Source: Marinobacter sp. BW6 (lineage in GTDB: Bacteria; Pseudomonadota; Gammaproteobacteria; Pseudomonadales; Oleiphilaceae). From it: 64,000 nucleotides of DNA. The stretch lies in NCBI RefSeq assembly GCF_008107725.1, contig NZ_VIRN01000064.1, forward strand, positions 1,116,001 through 1,180,000. Reading direction: 5' to 3'. Below are positions 23,799 through 32,624 of the stretch, in pieces. Made by a program: the position numbers and the translations under genes. The first letter of the stretch is position 1; every line of letters begins with the position of its first letter. The notes under the pieces are model-generated. The model had not been told where the DNA came from, searched no databases, and saw nothing but the letters and a program-made list of their open reading frames with translations.

Positions 23799-24692
23799 TC
23801 ACATTTCTTCGTGAACCTGGGCGTAGGCCAGCATCGCGAACAGACCTGTACCACCGATAATGTTGCCGATGAGTACCGGGGAAATATGATAGACCAGGGC
23901 GTTGAAGACGCTCATTTCCCCACTGAGCACGAGCGTGAAAATCTCGTTTGACCCGGCAATCACATGGGTAAAGTCACCCGCCGCAATCAGCCAGGTAAAC
24001 ATGACGATAACCAGCACTTCGGATCTCTTCGCCGAAGGCAGCATCCACACAATAGCCGCTATGAAAAAGCCGGATGGAATACCGCGCAAAAGTGCCTCGG
24101 CCGGAGTCAGTGTTGCCAGGTGGCGCGACATCTCCAGGATCGCCGCGAGGGTGTCGGCGGGAAGGATGCCCACGTAGACGGCGATGGCGGCGGTAATAAA
24201 CGTGCCACAGACATTGGCCCCAAGCACGATTGCCCAAAGGCGGGCACTGCAATAGAACCGGTTGCGCGTCGGCTGGGCCAGAACCGGCAGCACGACGGTG
24301 ATGGTGTTCTCGGTGAACAGTTGAAGCCGGCACAGGATCACGAGGACAAACCCGAACGAGTAGCCCAGGCTTGCAATCAAAGTCAGGTAGGGGTGATCTG
24401 AGCCCAGATTGGCTCGGATAATGCCCTCGACGAGGACCGAGGTCGAAATCCCGAGACCTGCTGCCACACCGGACCACCAGAGCGAGCTTTTCGGGCGCTT
24501 AAGCTCATTTTCGCCCTCGCGCAGGATGATAGAGTAGACAGTCAGCGACGATAGAGTGGTATGTTCGGCTACGGCCTCACGCTCTTTCCGAGTCAGCGAC
24601 TTTTCGCTCAGCGTCGGTGTCTGTTCGCGGGATTCACGATCCTGGACCTTGACTCGAGACTCTTGCTCGTCCGCAGCTTCCCTGTCACTCAT
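23799..24692 (-). CDS. Formate/nitrite transporter-family channel (YfdC-like)
   Basis: A 297-residue FNT-family inner-membrane protein with a charged N-terminal extension of about 60 residues, as in E. coli YfdC, and six predicted helices. FNT proteins are pentameric channels for small anions such as formate or nitrite. The substrate of the YfdC branch is not settled. The gene converges on tsdA, with 47 bp between the stops. Confidence 0.85.
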   Translation of the reverse strand: MSDREAADEQESRVKVQDRESREQTPTLSEKSLTRKEREAVAEHTTLSSLTVYSIILREGENELKRPKSSLWWSGVAAGLGISTSVLVEGIIRANLGSDHPYLTLIASLGYSFGFVLVILCRLQLFTENTITVVLPVLAQPTRNRFYCSARLWAIVLGANVCGTFITAAIAVYVGILPADTLAAILEMSRHLATLTPAEALLRGIPSGFFIAAIVWMLPSAKRSEVLVIVMFTWLIAAGDFTHVIAGSNEIFTLVLSGEMSVFNALVYHISPVLIGNIIGGTGLFAMLAYAQVHEEM

Positions 24693-25059
24693 TCAACTGT
24701 TCCTTTGCTATCCAGAAACGCGTGTGTTGCTGCAAGATGGAGCCCGCCGAAAAGTTGTCTTTGGTATCTATGGTAGCTTAGATGCTTTAACCGAACACAG
24801 CGCAGGCCGCGATTCTGGTGTGAAGAATGCACGAGCTACTGCCGGGAGAAGTCTTTTAGCATGCTTGGGGGGGCTGAGATGTAGGCAGATATAACTTTCT
24901 GAATCGGCTCGGGTAAAGGAAGTCGGGACAGGGTTATTTTGGCGGCTCTATAAGCGGATTTTGCATGCATCAGTGATTAGAGTGTACTAATCTGAACGTG
25001 GATCTGATAATGGCCACGGCTCATGTCAGGGATGTGCTATTGGTGAAAAGGAATCGCTA
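24693..25059. other. Intergenic region between the FNT gene and the yiaW-like gene
   Basis: No gene is seen in 367 bp between two divergent genes. The first 130 bp show nothing clear. Bases 24822-24942 form a repeat also present at 31026-31140, ending in a CCGGGACAG-type core. The last 110 bp should hold the promoter of the downstream gene, but I cannot assign -35/-10 boxes with confidence. Confidence 0.6.
24822..24942 (+). repeat. About 115 bp repeat, copy A (includes CCGGGACAG copy 9)
   Basis: GAAGAATGCACGAGCTACTG, then GTCTTTTAGCATG, CAGATATAA and TTTCTGAATCG, match 31026-31140 in order. Ends in GTCGGGACAGGGTTATTTTG, a diverged dispersed core. Confidence 0.8.
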
Positions 25060-25404
25060 GTGCTCAGTTACGTCGCTCTGTTCTTGTTGATTTTCGTGGT
25101 TTTAGTGCTTTTTTATGGTGTCATTGCCATCCACGACATTCCCTACGAAATTGCCAAACACCGTGATCATCCCCACCAGGATGCTATTCATGTAGCAGGC
25201 TGGGTCAGCTTATTTACCCTGCATGCTATTTGGCCGTTCCTGTGGATCTGGGCAACGATTTACCGGCCCGATCGTGGTTGGGGAATGCAGCATTCAGCGG
25301 AGCGGCAATCTGCGGATGAAACCCTGTTGAACGAGCTGAATAAAAAGCTGGACGAGCAAGCCAGGCGTCTGGAAATCCTCGAGCAGAAGCAGGGAGAGGA
25401 GTAA
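25060..25404 (+). CDS. yiaW: DUF3302 inner-membrane protein (YiaW-like)
   Basis: A 114-residue membrane protein with two hydrophobic helices (about 4-24 and 46-66), the DUF3302 landmarks YGVIAIHDIPY and WPFLWIWATI, and a C-terminal coiled-coil-like tail. GTG start with AAAAGGAA upstream. DUF3302 genes typically pair with an HlyD-family gene, as here, where the next gene starts 3 bp later. Role unknown; probably part of an export assembly. Confidence 0.85.
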   Translation: MLSYVALFLLIFVVLVLFYGVIAIHDIPYEIAKHRDHPHQDAIHVAGWVSLFTLHAIWPFLWIWATIYRPDRGWGMQHSAERQSADETLLNELNKKLDEQARRLEILEQKQGEE

Positions 25405-25407
25405 CTT

Positions 25408-26535
25408 ATGGACCTTCTTCTGCTTCTGACCTACGCCGCTGTCTGCATCGTTATCTTCAAGGTTTTTCGAATTCCTCTCAATAAATGGACTGTGCCTACC
25501 GCCGTGCTCGGTGGTGTGGTTCTTGTCGGCACACTGGTGCTGTTGATGAATTACAACCACCCGTTTACCCACAAGGCGAGGCAGGTTTTCGTGGTGACGC
25601 CCATCGTGCCGGAGATCAAAGCCAGGGTGGTAGATGTTCCGGTATCGCCCAACACACCCCTTCAGCAGGGGGAGCCCATGATCGTTCTGGACGACACTCG
25701 GGTCATGGCCCGTATCCGCCAACTGGAAGCCCAACTGGCAGATACAGGCCAGGGTGTGGCCTCTAATGTTGCCAGTGTCTCCGAGGCCCGTGCCAGAGTC
25801 GCTCAGGTGACAGCGATAAGGGACCAGGCGGTGCAAACCCTGCGCCGTTACGAAGGGGCGGCCTCCGCTTTCAGTCAACAACAGATCGACACCCAGCGTC
25901 AAAGGGTGGCGGCCAGCAATGCAGATCTCGATGCGGCCAGGGCGGCATTGGAAAGAGCGGAGGCGCAGCTGAGCGGCTCGGTGGATGGCCAGGACCCGGC
26001 AGTGGCGGCCATAGAGGCTCAGCTGGAGGAAGCTCGTTTTGATCTCGAGAACACCATTTTGCGGGCACCAACGGATGGCTTCGTGACTCAGTTGGCGGTT
26101 AGGCCGGGAATGATGGCGGTGCCATTCCCACTCAGGCCAGTGGCCAACTTTGTAAATAAAGAGGAACGCCGTTTCGTGGCTGCTTTTCGCCAGCAATCAC
26201 TGTTGCGCCTGAAGCCGGGGTACGAGGCAGAGCTGACCTTCACCGCGTTGCCCGGCGAGGTTTTTTCAGCCCGGGTGGTTGAGGTACTTCCTGCCGTCGC
26301 GGAAGCACAGCTCGCTGCGGGGCAACAGTTAATCGGTGGCGAAGCGTTCCGGAGAATGGACAACGAGACGCTGGTTGTCCTGGAAATGGAGGATGTCAGC
26401 GCGATCGAAGGTCTACCTCTTGGAGTCAGCGCACAAGTGGCGGTGTATTCCGATCACATGCATCATGTGGCGATCATGCGCAAGATCCTTCTCAGGATGT
26501 TGAGCTGGCAGCACTACCTTTACCTGGACCACTGA
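25408..26535 (+). CDS. yiaV: HlyD-family secretion/efflux periplasmic adaptor (YiaV-like)
   Basis: A 375-residue membrane-fusion-type protein. N-terminal transmembrane helices (about 3-20 and 27-48) lead to a biotinyl-lipoyl half domain, a coiled coil (about 105-210), the second lipoyl half (DLENTILRAPTDGFV) and a beta-barrel domain. No outer-membrane factor or ATPase lies nearby. It forms an operon with the DUF3302 gene, as yiaW-yiaV does in E. coli. Confidence 0.87.
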   Translation: MDLLLLLTYAAVCIVIFKVFRIPLNKWTVPTAVLGGVVLVGTLVLLMNYNHPFTHKARQVFVVTPIVPEIKARVVDVPVSPNTPLQQGEPMIVLDDTRVMARIRQLEAQLADTGQGVASNVASVSEARARVAQVTAIRDQAVQTLRRYEGAASAFSQQQIDTQRQRVAASNADLDAARAALERAEAQLSGSVDGQDPAVAAIEAQLEEARFDLENTILRAPTDGFVTQLAVRPGMMAVPFPLRPVANFVNKEERRFVAAFRQQSLLRLKPGYEAELTFTALPGEVFSARVVEVLPAVAEAQLAAGQQLIGGEAFRRMDNETLVVLEMEDVSAIEGLPLGVSAQVAVYSDHMHHVAIMRKILLRMLSWQHYLYLDH

Positions 26536-26557
26536 TCCTCAATCCGGTCGATCATCG

Positions 26558-26583
26558 CGGAAACCTGGACAGATGTATTTTCC
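26558..26583 (+). repeat. Dispersed CCGGGACAG repeat, copy 10
   Basis: CGGAAACCTGGACAGATGTA followed by TTTTCC, 23 bp after the HlyD gene. Confidence 0.8.
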
Positions 26584-26770
26584 GCCGCCCACATCTCCCA
26601 GGTAATGCTTGGTTTCTTCCAATCTGCCCTGATTGTCAAAATCAGGGAACAGTCGCAAGCAGAGTGATCATGGTTGCAGTCGAAAGGTATCGGGTAGTTC
26701 GGAGTCCGTGGATTGCATTTAGATTGTTTGTGACGAGCCTGCCAATGTATGGGCGTCTTCGGTACAATAC

Positions 26771-26785
26771 GTAGCTTTAAGCTAC
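26771..26785. promoter_or_regulatory. Palindrome upstream of the diguanylate cyclase
   Basis: GTAGCTT-T-AAGCTAC, with 7 bp arms around one base, lies 18 bp before the start codon and just after a TACAAT -10-like box (26763-26768). Its position fits an operator overlapping the transcription start. The binding protein is unknown. Confidence 0.5.
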
Positions 26786-26802
26786 ATTAAAGGGCAATTT
26801 GA

Positions 26803-27705
26803 ATGATCAATGTCCAGCAGATGGGCGCTGTATTAAACGCTTTGCCAGATCCTGCTTTTATCCTGTCTCGCAGCGGCAAATATGTTGACGTGTTCGGCGG
26901 CCGCGATGAGCGCTACTACCACGACGGCAGTGGGCTTGTCGGAAAATATATCTCTGACCTGGTCAAACCCGATAAAGCCGAGTGGTTCCTTGAACGGATA
27001 GAGCGCGCGCTTGAAACCAGAAGGCTCTTGATTGAAGAGTACGAGCTCAGTAATAAAGATGTTAAAGGTTTGCCCGATGAGGGGCCTTCGGAGTCAATCT
27101 GGTTTGAAGGCCGCATCCAGGCTCTTGAATTTGAGGTAGACGATGAGCCGGTGGTGCTCTGGGTCGCCAGTAACATTTCCGAACGGCACGAGTTGGAAAT
27201 CAGGCTTCGGGAGCAAAGCGACACAGACGAGCTTACGGGCCTTTTCAACCGCCGGAAGTTGGAGCGTGACCTTTCGCTCCACTACGAAACGTTCACGCGT
27301 CATGCTGTACCAACGTCCATTCTGATGTTCGATTTGGACAACCTGAAAAAGATCAATGATTCCCAGGGGCATTATGTTGGGGATGAAATGATCCTGACAG
27401 TGGCCAACACCTGCAGATCAGAACTCCGTAAAACCGACATCGTTTGCCGCTTCGGGGGCGATGAATTTGTAGTCTGTCTTCCCAATACCGGGGCAGATCA
27501 GGCATTACAGTTTGCGGAGCGTTTGTGGGCGAGCTTTCGACAGGAACTGAATCGTTTTTCGGTGGGAGATGTTGCTGCAACCGTCAGCTTGGGTGTCGCA
27601 ACCATGCTGCCCGAAGATCTCTCCTATGAAGACACTATCAGGCGGGCTGACGGTGCTCTTTACCAGGCCAAAGCTCGAGGTAAAGACAGAGTTGTGTCTG
27701 TATGA
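26803..27705 (+). CDS. PAS-GGDEF diguanylate cyclase
   Basis: A 300-residue cytoplasmic protein. Residues about 1-125 form a PAS-type sensor (DPAFILSRSGKYVDVFGGRDE resembles the N-terminal strand-helix of PAS). Residues 135-300 form a GGDEF domain with intact RFGGDEFVV at about 215-223, so it can be expected to make cyclic di-GMP. No RxxD inhibitory site stands out in the required position. Monocistronic, with a palindrome before the start. Confidence 0.9.
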   Translation: MINVQQMGAVLNALPDPAFILSRSGKYVDVFGGRDERYYHDGSGLVGKYISDLVKPDKAEWFLERIERALETRRLLIEEYELSNKDVKGLPDEGPSESIWFEGRIQALEFEVDDEPVVLWVASNISERHELEIRLREQSDTDELTGLFNRRKLERDLSLHYETFTRHAVPTSILMFDLDNLKKINDSQGHYVGDEMILTVANTCRSELRKTDIVCRFGGDEFVVCLPNTGADQALQFAERLWASFRQELNRFSVGDVAATVSLGVATMLPEDLSYEDTIRRADGALYQAKARGKDRVVSV

Positions 27706-27785
27706 CATAACCCAGCGGTATGGCCTGAAGGTCATTGCTCTCTGAAAGGTTGAACAGAAATGGTTCTGGGTTCCAAGAGCAAGCG

Positions 27786-27809
27786 GAAAGTCGGGACAGT
27801 TTTATTTTC
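27786..27809 (+). repeat. Dispersed CCGGGACAG repeat, copy 11
   Basis: GAAAGTCGGGACAGTTTTAT followed by TTTC, between the cyclase gene and the MscS gene. Confidence 0.75.
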
Positions 27810-27886
27810 TGGATCCTATACTGTTAAGAGGCTGAACGCTGCCAAGTGCGGCCAGTTACTGAGTTCTCGCTACCCGGGAGTTGTCG

Positions 27887-29158
27887 ATGGTGGAAAGCTG
27901 GCAAGGTTTGCTGGTAGCCATGCAGGAAATACAATTGCTGGACGTCATCCCGCAGGCCGCGATTCTGCTGTTTGCGGGGATGACCGCGTTCTATCTGCAT
28001 CGGCTCATTGCCCGGCGTACCGCTGCCGAGACTCTGGGCGTGCGACACCTGACGCAACGCGCCATCCAGCGCCTTGCCTTTCCCATCTCGATGCTGGTGG
28101 TGGTTCTGCTGGGGCGCGCGTTACTCGACGCGCTGAATCAGACCCATTGGGCCCTGGATCTGGCTATCCCGCTGCTGATTTCGTTCGCCCTGATCCGCAC
28201 CCTGGTTTATATGTTGCGCAAGGGGATGCGGAGCGGCCCCTTGGTCAAGGCCTCGGAAAATGTCATCAGTACGCTCATCTGGCTGGTGGTGGGCCTGCAT
28301 CTCGTGGGCTTGCTACCCGGGTTGCTTGAGGCCATGGATAGCCTCGCCTTCTCCGTGGGCGAGCTGCGCATATCCCTGTTGGCGGTCATCAAGTTAATCC
28401 TGCTGATGGGCCTTGTGTTGGTGGTTGCCATTTGGCTCTCGGGCATTATCGATCGGCGACTGACACAGTTGCCGTATCTGAGCCCCGGCGCGGCTGTGGG
28501 TTTCTCCAAAGTCGCCAAGCTGGTGCTGATCACCGTTGCTGGACTGTCCGTTCTTAATCTGGTTGGTATTGATCTCACGGCGCTCGCGGTGTTCGGCGGT
28601 GCCCTGGGTGTTGGCCTTGGCTTTGGCCTGCAGCGTATTGCCAGCAATTTCATCAGCGGTTTTATTCTTGTGTTCGACCGCTCGATTCGCCCCGGTGATG
28701 TGGTCAGTGTTGGTGAGAAGTTCGGCTGGGTGGTAGCCCTGCATGCCCGCTACGTAGTGGTGCGCAACCGCGACGGTGTGGATACGCTCATTCCCAACGA
28801 AAACCTGATCACCACCGAGGTGATTAACTGGTCCTATTCGGACCCCAACGTACGGCTGAAGATCCCGGTTTCGGTCAGCTACAGTGATGACGTGGAGCGC
28901 GCCATGGCCATCATGCTGGAGATCGCCCGGGAGCACCCGCGGGTGATTTCGGAGCCGGAGCCGGTGTGCCGGTTAACGCAGTTCGGCGACCACGGCATTC
29001 ATCTGGAAGCCCGGGTCTGGGTCGCAGACCCGCAAGCAGGTTTCGGTAGCGTCAGCTCCGACATCAATCTGGAGATCTGGCGCCGATTCAAGCAAGAGGG
29101 CATCACCATTCCATTTCCGCAACAAGACCTTTACATCAAGGAAGTGCCACCGAAATAA
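27887..29158 (+). CDS. MscS-family mechanosensitive channel
   Basis: A 423-residue inner-membrane protein. About five N-terminal helices precede the conserved pore helix (GGALGVGLGFGLQRIASNFISG-type, near residue 225-245) and the cytoplasmic MscS beta domain (RPGDVVSV... NRDGVDTLIPNENLI). ATG at 27887 is chosen because GGGAG lies seven bases upstream; a TTG two codons earlier lacks room. It would release solutes on hypo-osmotic shock. Dispersed repeats flank it on both sides. Confidence 0.9.
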   Translation: MVESWQGLLVAMQEIQLLDVIPQAAILLFAGMTAFYLHRLIARRTAAETLGVRHLTQRAIQRLAFPISMLVVVLLGRALLDALNQTHWALDLAIPLLISFALIRTLVYMLRKGMRSGPLVKASENVISTLIWLVVGLHLVGLLPGLLEAMDSLAFSVGELRISLLAVIKLILLMGLVLVVAIWLSGIIDRRLTQLPYLSPGAAVGFSKVAKLVLITVAGLSVLNLVGIDLTALAVFGGALGVGLGFGLQRIASNFISGFILVFDRSIRPGDVVSVGEKFGWVVALHARYVVVRNRDGVDTLIPNENLITTEVINWSYSDPNVRLKIPVSVSYSDDVERAMAIMLEIAREHPRVISEPEPVCRLTQFGDHGIHLEARVWVADPQAGFGSVSSDINLEIWRRFKQEGITIPFPQQDLYIKEVPPK

Positions 29159-29163
29159 CCCTG

Positions 29164-29188
29164 GGAAAACCGGTACAGATCTATGTTG
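29164..29188 (+). repeat. Dispersed CCGGGACAG repeat, copy 12
   Basis: GGAAAACCGGTACAGATCTA followed by TGTTG, 5 bp after the MscS stop, followed by the extended unit. Confidence 0.85.
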
Positions 29189-29189
29189 T

Positions 29190-29271
29190 ATGGATGTAAC
29201 GACATAGAATTGGCCAATGATATCGACTGTGTGTTCACATGGCAGCCAGATAACAGAGCCACAGCTCCTCA
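29190..29271 (+). repeat. Extended repeat unit shared with 13383-13466
   Basis: GACATAGAATTGGCCAATGA, TATCGACTG and CCAGATAACA occur in the same order as in the other copy. It ends just before the ribosome site of the next gene. Confidence 0.75.
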
Positions 29272-29280
29272 GAGGTAACC

Positions 29281-30075
29281 TTGGCGAATAAGCATCTTTT
29301 GGAAGGATTTTCGGCGTCGTTTTGCGGCGCGTTTCTGGTTGTATTCCTTGCTTTGCCTGGTGTCGCGGTGGGAAGCAACAATCTGACATTCGCCTTCGGC
29401 GAAAAATCACCGCCATATAGTTCCTCGCTTGATGAGAGGGCTGTGGGGCTGTTTCCGGATTTGGTGCAGCTGACGTTCAGGTTTATCCCCGGCTATACCA
29501 CGGAACATGTGGTGGTGCCCTGGGCCAGGGCGCAGTACAACGTCAGACTCGGCCGTACCGATGGCCTTCTCACGTATCCGTCGGAGGAGCGAGAGAAATA
29601 CGCCATGTTTTCAGCCAAGCCACTCTTCACGCAGAGCTTTGGCTATCTGGTTTATTCGGCTGACAACCCCAGCATAGATCTGATCGAATCGGCTACCAGC
29701 TTTACTGAATTGTCCAGTCTGAAGGTGATCGTCGAGAGGGGCTCGCAATGGGAAGAGGACAATATTCCCGATTACCTGGAACGTGTGTCGGGCCGGGACA
29801 TGAAAGCGATGATGCATCTTCTTATGCTGCGGGAGGCCGGCGATTTCATGGTGCAGCCCGCTGAAGACGCCCGATTCATTGCTCAAAAGCTTGGCTATTC
29901 GGAGAAGCTGAAAATTCGCAAGGTTGATTTTATTCCGAATTCCCAGATCCCTTTTCACATTGGCGTTTCGCGGCAGCTTCCGTCCGCTATGGATGTGATC
30001 AATCAGGTTGACTCGGTCATGCAGAACCCTGAATTCCAATCAGAGCTGAACACTTTGATCAAAGGTTATCGATAA
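29281..30075 (+). CDS. Orphan periplasmic solute-binding protein (SBP_bac_3-like)
   Basis: A 264-residue exported protein: signal peptide (about residues 12-36), then a type 3 solute-binding fold with FAFGEKSPPYSS at the first strand and VVVPWARAQYNVRLGR. TTG start with AGAGG five bases upstream. No ABC permease or ATPase is adjacent, so it may act as a sensor, a redox-linked or envelope protein, or serve a remote transporter. A second orphan of this kind lies at 50907. Confidence 0.78.
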   Translation: MANKHLLEGFSASFCGAFLVVFLALPGVAVGSNNLTFAFGEKSPPYSSSLDERAVGLFPDLVQLTFRFIPGYTTEHVVVPWARAQYNVRLGRTDGLLTYPSEEREKYAMFSAKPLFTQSFGYLVYSADNPSIDLIESATSFTELSSLKVIVERGSQWEEDNIPDYLERVSGRDMKAMMHLLMLREAGDFMVQPAEDARFIAQKLGYSEKLKIRKVDFIPNSQIPFHIGVSRQLPSAMDVINQVDSVMQNPEFQSELNTLIKGYR

Positions 30076-30158
30076 GCCATTGGGAAATTAGAGGGGGCGC
30101 AAGCATGCAAATCGGAGTGATCGGTGAGATAACTGAACTGCCGGTTTGACCCCTTTGC

Positions 30159-30180
30159 CAAACCGGTACGAATCTATTCT
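30159..30180 (+). repeat. Dispersed CCGGGACAG repeat, copy 13 (diverged)
   Basis: CAAACCGGTACGAATCTATT followed by CT, between two convergent genes. Confidence 0.6.
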
Positions 30181-30194
30181 GTGATTACACACTT

Positions 30195-30635
30195 TCACGT
30201 CCGCTCGCCCTGCAGCTGCCCCACATAAGCAGCGATGAACGCCGTTTCCTGAAAGGCCTTCAATCCCGTCTCTGTAAACGCAATGGGCAGCGGGTTGGCT
30301 GCCAGGGTGGACTTGATCAGTGCCGAGGGTAGCAGTGTTACTGTAAGCTCAGCACTGGTGATCAGTTGAATGGCTGCTTCCATTTTAAAGCTGATGGCAC
30401 CACCGGCGAACTTGCCCTTCGGCATCCGCTCTTTGATCGCGACGCTGTTGACCCCGTACTCCGCCATTAGCTCCGCAAAGGCCGCCTGGAACCGCTTCAG
30501 ATCTTCACGGCTATGGTTTTTTGGCAGTGACAGCTTGCGCACCTTGCACTCCGGCAGGTTGAACTGCCCCCTGTCCATATTCAGCAAACACACCACCGCA
30601 TCGCTGCCAGTCAGCTCAACTCCGCAAACAATCAT
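30195..30635 (-). CDS. DUF3010 family protein
   Basis: A 146-residue protein opening MIVCGVELTGSDAVV, the start of the DUF3010 family, which has an RNase-H-like look (Asp/Glu-bearing strands: GVELTGSD, VAIKER). The start at 30635 has GAAGG upstream; the longer frame overlaps the upstream gene. Located 29 bp after the SEC-C gene on the same strand. Function unknown. Confidence 0.85.
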   Translation of the reverse strand: MIVCGVELTGSDAVVCLLNMDRGQFNLPECKVRKLSLPKNHSREDLKRFQAAFAELMAEYGVNSVAIKERMPKGKFAGGAISFKMEAAIQLITSAELTVTLLPSALIKSTLAANPLPIAFTETGLKAFQETAFIAAYVGQLQGERT

Positions 30636-30664
30636 AGCTATTACCTTCGTTGCTCCGGCGGTCG

Positions 30665-31009
30665 TTAGCCGCAGCACTTCTTGAATTTGAGTCCACTACC
30701 GCAGTTGCAGACGTCGTTGCGGGAGGGTGATTTTACCGTGGTGACCGTGCCTCCTTTATTCAGGATAGCGGTGAGCTCGGTGATGGATTCAACGGCGCCC
30801 TCGCGGGTATCAACCGAAATGTTCGCGTACAGCTTTGCCTTGGCCACCTGTGCCTCTACTTCCTGCTTGCGTGCTTCATTGGTCACCACCAGCGTTAGGG
30901 GGTATTTCTTGCTGCCACTCTTCTGGCTGGCGTTGGTCTGAAAACCGCCGTAAGCGGTGTGGTGCTGGCGTGCGTCCTGACGACCCTTGAAGAAAAATTT
31001 ATCTGACAT
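30665..31009 (-). CDS. SEC-C metal-binding protein (PBPRA1643-type)
   Basis: A 114-residue protein with a charged N-terminus (MSDKFFFKGRQDARQHHTAY) and a C-terminal SEC-C motif, CNCGSGLKFKKCCG, that binds zinc. It resembles the PBPRA1643-type SWIM/SEC-C small proteins. The DUF3010 gene follows in the same transcript. The 24822-like repeat begins 17 bp upstream of the start. Confidence 0.85.
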   Translation of the reverse strand: MSDKFFFKGRQDARQHHTAYGGFQTNASQKSGSKKYPLTLVVTNEARKQEVEAQVAKAKLYANISVDTREGAVESITELTAILNKGGTVTTVKSPSRNDVCNCGSGLKFKKCCG

Positions 31010-31025
31010 GCTGAGATCCTGATGG

Positions 31026-31140
31026 GAAGAATGCCCGGGCTACTGCCGGGAGGAGTCTTTTAGCATGGTTGCGGGAACGGGGATATAGTCAGATATAATT
31101 TCTGAATCGTGTCGCGAGGCGGGAACACGGGGAACAGGTT
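31026..31140 (+). repeat. About 115 bp repeat, copy B
   Basis: Matches 24822-24942 in several ordered blocks. Bases 31035-31050 can form a CCCGG-N6-CCGGG stem. The terminal core is more diverged here (CGGGAACACGGGGAACAGGT). Confidence 0.75.
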
Positions 31141-31191
31141 CCGCGGAACACCGGGGCTTGTTCAATCCGCCCCGGGTTCAAGAGATACCTT

Positions 31192-31806
31192 TTACCGAAC
31201 GTCGTAAACCTCAATGATCGTTTTAGCCAGCTCAAGGTCGTTCTCATTGGCCAGCGCAAGCTGGTTCAGTGCCCGGATGGTGGTGTCTTTCTCCGAGGCG
31301 TCGATACCCAGCAACTGCACGATGGTGTCCACCTTTTCACCACCGCCGCTCGCCAGCTGGTGGCGAAACTCTCCGCTGAACGCGATGATGATTTCCTTGA
31401 TTTTTCGCGGCTTGGAAGTGGAGATTCCCGTCGGGGTGTCAGGCTTCAGAGTAACGAAGTATTGGTCCGGGGAAAACTCGTGGATGGCGCCGGAAACGCC
31501 ATCGGTCGTGGAACCCAGCAGGCCACCAATCACGATGTTACCGAAGAACCACGGGTTGGTTGTGGTGGAAAGCTGAGCGGTATAGGTTTCGTAGCCTTCC
31601 TTCTCAAAGGTAATGGATTGGTTGGAATCCCGATCCACCGGCACAGTCAGTGGCGTTTTACCGAGCACACGGCCGGAAACCGTAACGGTGGCTTCTTCAG
31701 GCTCGCTGTTGAAGGTGAGCTTCTGGTCGGTTCCGGAGACCACCGATGCGCAACCGGTAGACAGAAACGCGATTGCAGCGAGTGTGAGGAGTAGGGGGTA
31801 CTTCAT
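31192..31806 (-). CDS. PEGA-domain lipoprotein
   Basis: A 204-residue lipoprotein with lipobox STGC at about residue 19. Residues about 30-80 form a PEGA-like domain (FNSEPEEATVTVSGRVLGKTPLTV...), common in surface proteins. A glycine-rich hydrophobic stretch (FFGNIVIGGLLGSTTDG) follows and the C-terminus is helical. AAGGAAGG precedes the start. It follows another lipoprotein gene by 36 bp, probably in one operon. Confidence 0.82.
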   Translation of the reverse strand: MKYPLLLTLAAIAFLSTGCASVVSGTDQKLTFNSEPEEATVTVSGRVLGKTPLTVPVDRDSNQSITFEKEGYETYTAQLSTTTNPWFFGNIVIGGLLGSTTDGVSGAIHEFSPDQYFVTLKPDTPTGISTSKPRKIKEIIIAFSGEFRHQLASGGGEKVDTIVQLLGIDASEKDTTIRALNQLALANENDLELAKTIIEVYDVR

Positions 31807-31842
31807 GATCCTTCCTTGTTGTAGAGCTGGGTTCCAGAAACG

Positions 31843-32394
31843 TTATTGCGTGAGGGAGACGTCACCTGGCTGGATCTGCAGTTCGGAGAGTTTGTCCAGC
31901 AGACCCTGAATGTTGGCTTTTCCGGATCCCTCGTTGGCCAGTCTCAGGCGCTTGATGGCGGCAAAGGCATCGCCAATGGTGGCGGTGTAGGGGGTAACAA
32001 CCGTTTCGTTAAGGACCACGGTGCCGTTGTTTTCACGGTCAGTCAGGATGTACCTCACGTGGGTGGTTACCTCGAAGTCCAGCCCGAACATGGGTTGGTC
32101 AACCTCAAGCAGGAGAGCTTCGAGCTGATATCGACCAGATCCGGAGAGCAGTCCCTGTTTCTGCAGAGTCTGTTTCAGGGCGCCTGCGAAGGCATCGTTG
32201 TCGATCTCTGAGGTCCATGCGGGGTTCGTTTCCTCGCCGCCCGAGACGTTGGTGACATCCACATTGTCTTCCAGGGCCGTGTCGTAGGCCTTCACTGGCC
32301 CCTCATACACCATGTTGCCCATTTTGGCGCCAGAGGCGCAGCCAGTGAGGTAGATCAGTGCGGCCAGTACTGCCAGGATCCTTGCGTTTCGCAC
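31843..32394 (-). CDS. Lipoprotein, 183 residues
   Basis: A GTG-started lipoprotein with lipobox LTGC near residue 19. The mature protein carries YEGPVKAYDTALEDNVDV and a long alternating strand region (FEVTTHVRYILTDRENNGTVV) reminiscent of outer-membrane assembly-type lipoproteins, but I do not recognise a specific family. AAGGAA lies seven bases before the start. First gene of a two-lipoprotein operon. Confidence 0.75.
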   Translation of the reverse strand: MRNARILAVLAALIYLTGCASGAKMGNMVYEGPVKAYDTALEDNVDVTNVSGGEETNPAWTSEIDNDAFAGALKQTLQKQGLLSGSGRYQLEALLLEVDQPMFGLDFEVTTHVRYILTDRENNGTVVLNETVVTPYTATIGDAFAAIKRLRLANEGSGKANIQGLLDKLSELQIQPGDVSLTQ

Positions 32395-32624
32395 GATAGA
32401 TTCCTTCTTACTTAGTTGATTGTTTTGGGAATTCCCTGCCTATAAGCCGTAACTCATAGCGGCGCGCCATAGTAGCCGAGCGGTTGTGAGCTTGCTATGA
32501 ATTGAGTGGGTAACCGGGGTAAAATTTCGTGAAATCTATCGAGGGTGCTCTACCGGATTGCTGGTCAGGTTTGCGGCCTCTTTCTGCCAGGTGCCGGGGA
32601 AAAACCGATCTAAGGGAACCGCAA

